Shown here piece by piece: positions 1 through 8,375 of a stretch of DNA of 64,000 nt (within the stretch, counting starts at the first letter, position 1; each line of letters begins with the position of its first letter). The notes beneath the pieces were generated by a model. That model saw only the letters and a list, made by a program, of their open reading frames with translations. It did no database searches and had not been told where the DNA came from. This stretch comes from Paragonimus westermani (Eukaryota; Platyhelminthes; Trematoda; Plagiorchiida; Troglotrematidae). A program made the translations under genes and the position numbers. Where the stretch lies: positions 19,663 to 83,662 of the forward strand of contig QNGE01000976.1 of the NCBI GenBank assembly GCA_008508345.1, written 5' to 3'.

Positions 1-776
1 GCAAAATACTTCGGAATGCGCTTTGCAGCCTCAAAATGCAAAGTGCTTCTGCAGGATTGCTGTGATCATGTGGATTTGATTTTAGATAATGTATTCATAG
101 AGGTTGTTGACCGGTTTGCATACCTGGGAAGCTGCATCAGCGGCGGTGGCGAAGGTGTAGGGAATGCGATAGAATCGCGTATCTCTAAGGCTAGGACGGT
201 ATTCACTAATCTGTAGCATCTCTGGCGTCAGAGTTGTATTTCTCTGAAGCTTAAAGGTCGTGTATATAAGACAACGGTGAGGGCCGTATTACTCTACGGC
301 AGTGAGACCTGGCCGCTCAGGGTAGAAGACGTGAACCGTCTTCAAGTATTTGACCACCGATGTCTGCGTTCAATCGCTCGTATCGGGTGGCACCAGCGTG
401 TAAGTAACGAGGAGGTTAGAAAGCGGGTGTTTGGTAGTGATTGTCAAACGAGTTCTTTTGTCCAGTCTCTATGTTTACACAGGGTTAAATGGTCAGGTCA
501 TGTATTAAGGATGCCAGCTAGTCGTCTTCCACACCAAGCTGTGTTTGCTGACACTGCGACCGACTGGTGTAAGGTGCGAGGTGGTCAGATAATGATCTGG
601 CGTAGGGAAATGAAGTCGTTCACGAAGGGGTTGGCCACTGTAGATCGAGTTCGTCTGTCGGTCTGGGGTCCTCGCGACGCACAGAGTCGGTGGCTGGAGA
701 CTCTAGGTGAAATGGCGACTAATCGACCTTAGTGGCGTGAATGTTGTCGTTGTTTTTCCGAGTTGTCTGTGAAGTG
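1..776 (+). pseudogene. RTE-type LINE, C-terminal part of reverse transcriptase (decayed)
   Basis: Frame 1 is open from the window edge except for a TAG at 214-216 and a TAG at 730-732; it ends at a stop near 774-776. The protein carries the RT-thumb signature FAYLGSCIS followed by [32 protein letters not shown] and GHVLRMP, which I recognise from RTE-like endonuclease-RT proteins of flukes. The second TAG replaces a Gln codon: the related copy at 45938 reads CAG there, and the frame after it (WRECCRCFSELSVK) remains readable. The RT palm and endonuclease lie outside the window to the left. Two nonsense codons in an otherwise open frame mean a fairly young but dead copy. Family assignment is confident; element name is not. 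Confidence 0.85.
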
Positions 777-1341
777 AGTGCATTTAATGACGCGGGGTAG
801 TGAAAGCCGTAAGGAAGCTGTCTCGCTGATGACGCCTTACTCTCACTTGCAGCTCGGTTGTGTTGTTTGCAGGGTGTAGGCACCTTGATGTTGAATGTTT
901 GAATATAGACGTAGTTACTGATAAACAGATTGAGAATAACATGACTATACGAGCCAGTTGTAATACTCTACGTTTCAACCACCTCGGTTGGCCTTTATCA
1001 GGAGTGTTGTAATCGATTACAACACTCCTGAGGAAGGCCACCAGAGGTGGTTGAAACGTAAAGTATTACAACTGGCTGGTAACGTCGTGTTAGTCCCAAT
1101 CTGTTTATCAATAACATGTTTAAGACGACGCCCAAACTGTTCAAATTCATTTGTACTAAATTTGGTGCTGATATCTTACATTATACGTAGTTATTTTCAG
1201 TAGTTAGCTCCCTTCCTGTCCTCTTCTTTTTTCCTTCTCTCTTCCTATATGGGGTTTGCTTTTTCTTCATGGTTGTGTGGCAGTTAAGTATTATTGTGAA
1301 CCACTGATGTGTTGCTGTCTATGATGACGATGATAATGAAG
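777..1341 (+). repeat. RTE LINE 3' untranslated tail, interrupted by a foldback insertion
   Basis: Bases 777-917 and 1185-1341 are collinear with the uninterrupted 3' tail at 46020-46311 and, inverted, with 54658-54850. Shared landmarks are GACGCGGGG, CTTACTCTCACTTGCAGCTC, CACCTTGATGTTGAATG, GACGTAGTTATTT, GGTTTGCTTTTTCTTC and a final run of imperfect GATGAT units near 1320-1341. Such short-unit tails are usual for RTE elements. The interruption is at 918-1184. Confidence 0.85.
918..1184. mobile_element. Foldback insertion inside the RTE tail, 9-bp target duplication
   Basis: Relative to the empty site in the other two RTE tails, 267 bp are inserted here, flanked by the direct repeat ACGTAGTTA at 909-917 and 1185-1193. 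Bases about 919-1113 form an imperfect palindrome with arms of about 97 bp centred on AATCGATT (1011-1018); a further 70 bp of non-palindromic sequence follows. Each arm read outward contains CTGA(G/T)(G/A)AAGGCC, then GGTGGTTGAAACGTA, then TATTACAAC. A deleted relative of the arm occurs at about 40878-40920 behind a PLE endonuclease fragment. My reading is a solo inverted PLE end; a non-autonomous DNA transposon is the alternative. Confidence 0.7.
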
Positions 1342-1357
1342 TCGTATATATGGTTTA

Positions 1358-1530
1358 CTCGGCCTTTGACTCGTGCTTGTTTGTGCCGCTTTCTTTTACA
1401 GAACCGTTGTTGGAGCTCCTACTTCGAGAGAACGCTGTTCCCCCGTGCATCTACAATGCCACAAATTTGGTCCGCAAGTGCTACGAACGGTCAGAGTAAT
1501 AACAGCCTGCTTACATTTTACAATAGACTT
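1358..1530 (+). repeat. Interspersed repeat shared with 49248-49425
   Basis: About 170 bp align with 49248-49425 in the same orientation. Shared stretches include TTACT.GGCCTT, TCGTGCTTGTT or TCATGCTTGTT, CCTACTTCG, CTGTTCCCC, CACAAGTGCTACG and CAGTCA or GTCAG. The copy starts just after the RTE tail and ends just before the PLE remnant, so three repeats abut here. The family is not recognised; the longer copy at 48-49 kb suggests this one is 5'-truncated. Confidence 0.65.
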
Positions 1531-1539
1531 GCGGGTGGC

Positions 1540-2265
1540 AATTTTTCCTCGGCAATGCAAAATGGAGTCGTCATTATCTTCCTTTTCTCCAGCTTTACTC
1601 CAACTGCATACAAGCGGGGTTCTGTTTAAACAATGTTTCATAGTGTCAGGCATATTTTGACCTCTGAAAAACTTCATACAGTACAGAGGTTTCGAGACGA
1701 ACCTTACTAGCTAATGGATATCCGACAAATTCATCAAGGCACACAATACGGTAAAGAACACTGAGGCGATAATCGGCTGGAAAGAAGGTTGTTTTCCTGT
1801 TTTTGCCATTCAAAGGTGCCCACCTTGTCAGCAACATAAAGCACAAATCAAAGTCATTTCCGGCTCGAACGTGTGTGACTGTGCAGTTGTTCCTGGTTCA
1901 GTCCACCAGAGGACAAATTCTTCGCAATCGCGAAAGTGGTTCGTCGAACTCTTCTGTCTCCCATGTTGCACACCAATTCACTTAAAGTTGGGGTGACGTT
2001 TACATAGGCAGAACAGATCGACAACTATCACAGCGAGTCGTCGAACACATCTCGAAGTGATTGAAGCAATTTATGACGCACCAATCTCAACTTGAACTGA
2101 CTGCTCGAAATCCAACGTCATCGCTTGCTAACGTCATTACAACAGGTGACCAAGTTGACTCATTAAATTCATTGATGGTATTGTTACGCAATCGAAACCC
2201 AAAGTTACTGGCTGTCTGCGGAGCGATGCTTATCCGAACCTACCAGCTGACACACAAAAGTGGTT
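1540..2265 (+). pseudogene. Decayed Penelope-like element, RT C-terminus and GIY-YIG endonuclease
   Basis: In shifting frames the translation follows the 464-codon PLE at 6828: FSSFTPTAYKRGSV corresponds to FSSFAPITYKRGLV there, GDVYIGRTDR to GDIYIGRTDR, and ARNPTSSLANVITTGDQVDSL with LLRNRNPKLLAVCGAMLI to the endonuclease C-terminus. The YIG half-motif and the segment with the catalytic Glu position (here CGAML in place of SEAML) can be read, so the Glu appears lost. Several stops and frameshifts are present. The endonuclease would have nicked target DNA for insertion. Bases 2266-2600 show nothing I can assign. Confidence 0.8.
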
Positions 2266-2599
2266 GAGGCAGCCTCTCGGGTTGGCATAGTCGTGGTTAC
2301 ATAACGGTGCGGTTGTAGGCCTACCTGGACTCTGTTTGTCCTTGTCTGCGTGATGTGTGTAACTGGCATGTTTTAGCCGTACGATTGTTGTTAGTGAACG
2401 AAAATGTTGACATACCGCAATGCATGTTTTCTTCAGGCTCTGATGAAGAGGTTAGAGAGAAGTGGTTGTTTCAAGTTAGCAAACCGCTCTTAACACGCTG
2501 CGGTTGCCGTGAGAAAATTGTGAGTGGTTGCAACTTTCCTTCCGCATAGTGGTGAAAGACAACTCTGACGGCATAATGTGAAGCGTCAGCGGACACAAA

Positions 2600-3440
2600 G
2601 AGGATTAGATCTGGTCATATTTGGTCCGGAAAGCTGACCTTAGCAAGAGAGCGTTTGGCTTTGTTGAAGGCTTCTGCTGATTGCTCGTCTAGTACCAATC
2701 TGTTATTTGTCGAGCATAAAAGTTTGATTAAAGGCAACGTGACAGATGTACCGTCCAGAATGAAACGTCGATAAAAGTTTATTACTTCCGAAAGCCCACA
2801 AATTTCTTTCATGCAGAATGAAGATGGAATATCAACAATTACTTTCATTTCGTCAAGAGGTGGGGTGGTACTGCTAAGGTCACCATTGAGTAAAGCTTCC
2901 AAAAATCAATTGGGGATGAATCAGGTGCTCTTGCTGATTGTTACTTAGACGTAGTATCTCATCGGGGTGATCAAGACCAAAGTCCAATTCGTTAAGTAAC
3001 TGTTGAATAACGGTTAAAACATTTATTAAACATTCGGATTGAGAATTGAATCAAAGAGATCTGATGCGGTTTTGACTACGGTCTTTTTAATGTTGTCATG
3101 TTCGACAGGAATACCATGATAAACACAAAAATATATGTGTATGAGGACGTTTGCCTGGCAGGAAGGGTTGCGGCAAAGTCCTGTATGAGGCAACGTATTT
3201 TGGTCCGGTACTGTCTCACTTTTCAATGCAAAATAATTTTCAGACGGTCGCCGACCATTATCCATCTTCGGCACCCTGTGCACTGATGATACCTATCCCA
3301 TGTGAAGCCCGAATGTTCCAGGGTTGCAGCATATGTTGACATTCTCTTTTCATTTGCCGCAACTTTCGATAATTCAGACGTCTTGGAAAGGCAATACTGG
3401 CGTGTCTTTCGTTAACACCTGATATGCGGCGTTGTCTATA
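2600..3440 (-). pseudogene. Ty3/gypsy-type pol fragment, reverse transcriptase (decayed)
   Basis: Read right to left: a pre-RT segment (TPVLPFQDV and GTFGLHMG, matching the region before palm motif 1), then HRVPKMDNGRRPSENYFAL and SETVPDQNTLPH, equivalent to the canonical DNGWRPCGDYRALN..TVPDRYPLPH, then FCVYHGIPVEHDNIKKTVVKTASDLFDS (motif A region). A frameshifted LLNELDFGLDHPDEILRLS matches the YLDD region without intact Asp residues. About 45 residues are then missing before ICGLSEVINFYRRFI, the LGLVNFYRRFI thumb signature. Multiple stops, frameshifts and a deletion; no LTRs found. Class assignment is firm, lineage within Ty3/gypsy is not. Confidence 0.8.
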
Positions 3441-4995
3441 ACTATTGTGTTATGAAAATTCAGCAGTGTGACGCTTGGGGACGAGGTGAACACTAATTCT
3501 TATATTGGCTCAACTCGATTAAGTGGTTCGTACTATGCAACATGTTGAATGTGCTTATAACACAGAGTGCCCAAGTCATCGGATCCACCTACTTACTTCT
3601 GCGTAGAACCACGACGCTCACAGTTCATCTTCGCGGAGACAACTAGGATTTGCGATGACTGGACGGAAAAAGCAGAGCTGTCTGAATGATGACTAACTTC
3701 TGTTATGCCGTCTGATGTGCCTTCACCAGAATGTGACATGAGAACAACTTGGAAGCGTGCGCCAGTCATATGAAACAAACTTAGAGAATACGGTGGTCAT
3801 CTTGTTCCTCATGGTCTGAATTTCGCTGTTTTTTCGCGTCTGCCTCAGATCGTTTCCCCTGCCAGTTTTATGGTTGAGTTGGTCCCTGTAAACAACAATT
3901 AGAACTAGTTACAAGCCTTTTGTCTTCTACCCTGTTTTACTCCGTTTTCTGAAAGTATGCAGTTGAGTCCAAAGTTCGACAGCAGGCAAGTTCTCATTGC
4001 CGACCACTACTACTACATCTACATAATACGCAGATGTGGATTAGGCACTAAGACGGCTGTGTTTCTTGCATTTGTTGCTAGCCAAGTGACCTTGAATGGA
4101 AGTCTGTCACAAATAAAAGTTGTCATAGTAATAAAGATCATACCCAAATAGGGCGTCATCACAGAAATGAGACCCAACTGCAGTTTGCCATGTGTTGTAA
4201 AAGAATATTTCCGAAATATTCTATTCAAGTTTATAATAATAACCTTCGAAAAACCCGAATATACTGTTTTCGGAGTGATAATTAGCATTTTAAAAATGAC
4301 GCAATTCAAAACAAAATAAGCCGTGGACAGGAATTCACCAATGTCACGCGGAATCACTACAGTCACTAGTCAACTTTGGCATAAAAACAGCCAACCACAA
4401 AAGCAACCCAATAGAAACTGACCTAGTTTTCCCGATGTGACCCATACAAGAATCCTATTTTAAATTAATTCTGATGTTGTTTGTTCCGCACGAACTCGTC
4501 GACGGGGATTTTAATTTCACTATCGATTCGGAGGACTCCTTTGGACAATGGGGGGATTATCTTTCGCAAATGAGATTCAAAACGTTAACCAGTCAACAAA
4601 GAACTTTATCATAGTCAGAGCTGTTCGTACACAAAAACTGCTCGCAGAGGTGATCCATTCTTGTTTATCTTTGGTGTGAATATGACTATCAAGACCTTAC
4701 CAACTTCAACTTGTCCGTCATGTATTATCTGCAAGTTCTGTTTATGACTGACGAGAGTAGACTAATCAATAACACATCACACAGTTTGTCATACTTGTGT
4801 TCTGATGAAGTAAATTCATGTTATTTGACAAGGTTAAAGCGACTGCCGGCCCATAAAGGTGCATCTGTACCATTTATGTCAAATCTAACTTTAGTAGGTA
4901 CGTCCTCACAACAAATAGTTTGGAAGTCTTCAGTCGTTCCCGAACAAGCGTCATTGTCACTCACCATCTAACACAAGTGTCTTTGGTGCACTGAG
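3441..4995. other. No recognisable gene or repeat
   Basis: Only short chance-like frames are present (longest about 115 codons, minus strand at 4019-4366) without motifs. Confidence 0.5.
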
Positions 4996-4999
4996 AACT

Positions 5000-5078
5000 C
5001 GGACCATCCTGACATGGCTCGAACCTGCAATCTTCCGATCCGAAGTCAGATGCCCTATGCATCAGGCCGCAGATAAGA
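5000..5078 (-). pseudogene. tRNA-Arg(UCG)-like pseudogene or tRNA-derived repeat head
   Basis: On the minus strand, GGCCTGATGCATAGGGC matches the D-arm/A-box region, CTGACTTCGGATCGGAAG matches an anticodon arm with a TCG anticodon, and GATTGCAGGTTCGAGCC matches the T arm with B-box GGTTCGAGCC. The order and spacing fit tRNA-Arg(UCG). The T stem is broken (GCAGG faces CATGT) and no acceptor stem closes, so it is not a working tRNA. No hammerhead core follows it, unlike the other tRNA-like heads in the window. Confidence 0.65.
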
Positions 5079-6689
5079 CACCGATAACAAGAGAAAATTC
5101 AATTAGACGCAATCTCTAAACACAGTTAACAGGAAGCCCACAAATCACACTCGGCAATCAAGCACACACCATTACAGCCAACTGAAACAGGATACAAATG
5201 AAGCACGCCCTCACGCAGCAGGCAGGCATTAGAGTTGCAGCTGGCGGATTATTTGTTAACTAGCAGAGTAATTGCCATATCCTCATCCTCATCATCATCG
5301 ACCGAGAAATTTACGGCTTACAAACGGTGTTAAGCCTGTTCATTGTTTGTGTGCATTCGCAGCCATCGCTGCCAAATAAGTTGCTTTTACCAATCAAGAG
5401 GTCTGGCCGATGTGTTCCTAAGACTTTCAACAAGAACGTCTTTGAGAAATGCATGCCGTATCCGTATACAAAGCACTGGTATATCTTTACTCGAGTAACT
5501 GCAACAATCTAGCGGCACCATTCTCAGAGCAGAAGTTTGGTTTGATATAAGTGTACTCTCCGTCAGTCAACCAACAGCTTGTACTACCAAGAAACAGAAA
5601 AGTGTTTCGTTGAACAAGTATGATCTGTCTTACATCAGATGATGATGCGTCTTTGGTAAGCCACTTTGCACAAGATCTTCCTGTCGTGTTCGTTCGTGGT
5701 TCACACCTTGTTCATTCCCAAACGAATGGCTCAGTCAGATAGGCTGGTGTACACGTGTTTCACACGGTTGCATAGTGTAAAATTGGTTTTTGTATTGAGG
5801 TGTTTCTATTGACACAGCTGTGTCGTTACCCAAGCGTGACTACATCAACTAAACGGACGGACACTCGATTTGTAAGACATGTGGGCAAGACTGTCAACAC
5901 CAAACTAATTTCACAGTCTACTTCAACACCGTAGACGGGTTAGACAGTTTCTTCCGAACTCGAGTGAACTGACACGTAGAGATCCTACCACATTCGTCAT
6001 GGATTGCCTTATTTAATAACAGCACATGAAAGATTCTAGGCAAGCAATGAGTGCTTCTCAATGGACACATGGGTAATTAAAGACGTTGATTGTGTCGACT
6101 GTTTACGGGATGTCGTGGAACCCCCATTAGATTGCGTCAGTCATATGCGTTCAGGGTTTTTTCTGATCCGAATCAGAACGTGTACCTTTAGTCGATGACA
6201 CTGCTGACTCTGTGTCTCATTAGTGTATCTGACGAAGCATCCGCCTCTGAGCTCATAAATGCAATGTCATGTTCCGCTCAACCGGACTAAAGTCCTGACT
6301 GATACGATCAGTGTCCGAATGTCCGGCATATTAATTGAAACTACACTCAACTGTACAACGGTACTTATGTCTCAGGTGACAACCAGTTAACGGAGAACCT
6401 TCAGAGTTTTCAGTGTTCCTTTTATATTCAATTTATCCCTATTTTGTTCATTCTGTAAGTTTTTACCATACCATTCTTTATACTGAGAATGTGTTTCTAC
6501 GTCTATTCATCTTCAATGGGCTATCTGTCACTCAAAATTACTGTTTGGAGATACGAATAATTTGCCCTCCTTACAAAAGACAAATCAGAAATTTGCTTCA
6601 GTGGATTTTTCCATTCGCGTTGTTTTTGGTGTTGTTGAAGCACGATTGCCAGACTTTACTCTGTTTTTCTATAATTTCTTAAAACACTG
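5079..6689. other. No recognisable gene
   Basis: A short CATCCTCATCCTCATCATC tract near 5279-5298 could be a lone RTE tail in minus orientation, but nothing beside it supports that. The remaining sequence shows no motif. Confidence 0.4.
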
Positions 6690-6713
6690 AGTTCCCTTGA
6701 TCCAGTTCACCAA

Positions 6714-6777
6714 TAGCGATAGAAGACATACATCGCGAGATGTTAACATTTCGTTTACTCTCTTCAGTCACGAACGT
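6714..6777 (-). repeat. Left inverted tip of the 6.7-kb PLE
   Basis: Exact reverse complement of 8308-8371, 64 bp. It contains a complete copy of the hammerhead-like sequence (6733-6773, minus strand). Confidence 0.9.
6733..6773 (-). ncRNA. Hammerhead-like ribozyme in left PLE tip
   Basis: Identical in sequence to 8312-8352 but on the opposite strand; see that entry for the fold. It points away from the element's coding strand. Confidence 0.5.
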
Positions 6778-6827
6778 TAAGAGGTGCTCAAAAAACACAT
6801 AAAGGTGGTGTACCGTTAGGGCCAATC

Positions 6828-8222
6828 TTGTGCATGGACAACTCACCGTGGCACAAGCTTGCCAGATGGCTTGTAGACATCCTCCACCCGATCCGTCAGA
6901 TGTTTACCCTTCACTGTGTAAAATATTCCTTCGATCTGGTACAAACTTTACAGAACGTATCAGTGAGTTCACATAAGATGTATTCTATCGACGTGGACTC
7001 TTTATTTACAAACGTCCCCCTCCGTGAAACAGTTGACTTTTTATGCGATTTTATTTCCCATCAAAATTTGCCTTTTTGTCTCCCAGTTGATTACCTTAAA
7101 GAACTTATACTTTCATGTACAGGGAATATCCGTTTTGATTTCGGCGGATTTTCCTATAAGCAAGTTGATGGTGTGGCAATGGGTAGCCCATTGGGCCCTA
7201 CACTTGCAGATATATTTTTAGGAATGATTGAATTAAAACCATCTGATGCTATACATGGTGCCAGCCTCCATAAGCGATATGTAGGTGATATTTTGATTTT
7301 TACTACTAATATTCATTTTGATTCACTCCTAAACCACTTCAATTCCGTTCATCCTAACCTTTCTATTTCTCATGAGGAGGAAACAAACAACAGTTTATCT
7401 TTTCTAGACATTTTAATCACCAGACGGCAGGATGGCTCATTACAACGCTCAGTGCACCGCAAAGCCACTTGGAGCGGTCAGTATTTGCAATTCTCTTCTT
7501 TTGCGCCCATTACTTACAAAAGAGGCCTGGTACGAACCCTGTTTCATAGAGCCCGGGAGATATGTACCGATGATTGTTTACAAGGAGAAGAGGCGAAATT
7601 AAGAAAGGTACTGCTTGCAAACGGTTACCCGGAGAAATTCATCGATGTTCACAGCCAGAAGAGACTGACAAAGTCTGTCGTGAGTACGGTTCCCAAGAAG
7701 CAGGTCTTTTTGAACCTACCTTTCAAAGGCGATCATATCACAACCGATGTATGTCAAAAATTACAATCTGCTCTAACTCGCACATTCCCTGCGGCTGAAT
7801 TGCGATTGCTACTCACAACTAGGAGTGTCACTCAGCTTATTCGTAGTCGTGACCTACCGAAATGTTCTGCCTCACATGTAATCTATCAGTTCACTTGCAG
7901 TTGCGGTGACATCTATATCGGCAGAACAGATCGATGCCTACGACAAAGAATGGCTGAACATATGCCTAGGTGGTTGATACGCGCCATGACGCAACGGACA
8001 TTGGCAACAGAACAAGTGAGACGAAATCCGACCTCATCCATCACAAAGCACATCATGGAAACAGGTCACGTTGTTGACCCGGCCAACTCGTTTCAAGTTC
8101 TGTTACGTAATAAGAACCCCAAGTTGCTTGCTTTCTCCGAGGCGATGTTGATCAATACTCACCGTCCGGCTTTGTGTGTGCATAAACTGTTGACTCACGC
8201 AGTTTGTCTGCCCTGGAACTGA
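6828..8222 (+). CDS. PLE protein: reverse transcriptase + GIY-YIG endonuclease, RT active site altered
   Basis: A 464-codon open frame from the TTG at 6828 (first ATG at 6834); the frame is open back to at least 6771, reading THKGGVPLGPIL before it, so the true N-terminus was lost by truncation. RT motifs in order: SPWHKLARWLVD (about residues 6-17), motif A YSIDVDSLFTNVP (Asp at 55 and 57), YKQVDGVAMGSPLGP (about 110-124), and motif C RYVGD around residue 153, where families have YVDD; codon 7284-7286 is GGT instead of GAT. The endonuclease begins VIY (351-353) with a CSCG pair of cysteines, YIG (363-365), RMAEH, and the catalytic Glu at 438 in FSEAML. In a live element RT copies the RNA while GIY-YIG nicks the target. 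No frameshift or stop is seen, so the frame is young, but the changed metal-binding Asp predicts loss of polymerase activity. Confidence 0.85.
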   Translation: MCMDNSPWHKLARWLVDILHPIRQMFTLHCVKYSFDLVQTLQNVSVSSHKMYSIDVDSLFTNVPLRETVDFLCDFISHQNLPFCLPVDYLKELILSCTGNIRFDFGGFSYKQVDGVAMGSPLGPTLADIFLGMIELKPSDAIHGASLHKRYVGDILIFTTNIHFDSLLNHFNSVHPNLSISHEEETNNSLSFLDILITRRQDGSLQRSVHRKATWSGQYLQFSSFAPITYKRGLVRTLFHRAREICTDDCLQGEEAKLRKVLLANGYPEKFIDVHSQKRLTKSVVSTVPKKQVFLNLPFKGDHITTDVCQKLQSALTRTFPAAELRLLLTTRSVTQLIRSRDLPKCSASHVIYQFTCSCGDIYIGRTDRCLRQRMAEHMPRWLIRAMTQRTLATEQVRRNPTSSITKHIMETGHVVDPANSFQVLLRNKNPKLLAFSEAMLINTHRPALCVHKLLTHAVCLPWN

Positions 8223-8307
8223 CGACAGTCTTTGTTTCATGTAAACCCAATGGTTGAATGTTTTTGATTGTGTTGCTAACCGCATGTCCTATATATTCTA
8301 ATGTTTT

Positions 8308-8371
8308 ACGTTCGTGACTGAAGAGAGTAAACGAAATGTTAACATCTCGCGATGTATGTCTTCTATCGCTA
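8308..8371 (+). repeat. Right (3') tip of the 6.7-kb PLE
   Basis: Exact reverse complement of 6714-6777. Diverged relatives of this tip lie at 28690-28760 (-), 29809-29870 (+), 34085-34160 (+), about 35507-35575 (+) and 50810-50880 (+). Confidence 0.9.
8312..8352 (+). ncRNA. Hammerhead-like ribozyme in PLE 3' tip
   Basis: Helix I pairs TCGTGA (8312-8317) with TCGCGA (8347-8352), six pairs with one G-U. The core CTGAAGA (8318-8324) fits CUGANGA. GAA (8333-8335) precedes a self-complementary ATGTTAACAT (8336-8345), which gives helix III of A-U, U-A, G-C with a UUAA loop; C8346 is the residue before the predicted cut. The weak point is helix II: GAGTAAAC (8325-8332) offers only one G-C pair. 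Hammerheads at PLE ends are established in the literature; here the fold is inferred by hand. The copy at 29821-29865 has CTGAGCA and GGA, so its core is broken. Confidence 0.55.
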
Positions 8372-8375
8372 CAAT

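Larger units (their letters stand above)
6690..8375 (+). mobile_element. Penelope-like element, 5'-truncated, with inverted ends
   Basis: The body runs from an inverted copy of the element's own 3' tip (6714-6777), directly into mid-RT coding sequence (readable from about 6771), through RT and GIY-YIG, to the 3' tip at 8308-8371. The two tips are reverse complements at 64 of 64 positions. The left end carries a further ~25 bp (TTGATCCAGTTCACC and neighbours, 6690-6713) shared with the left end of the copy at 28660 but not with the right tip. Inverted or tandem partial ends are typical of PLEs. No target duplication was identified. Flanking sequence is unassigned. Confidence 0.85.

Noticed and set aside
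784..1041. Minus-strand frame of 85 codons similar to one at 46033-46293
   Set aside because: The similarity comes from the shared RTE 3' tail, which is non-coding in the RTE's own orientation.
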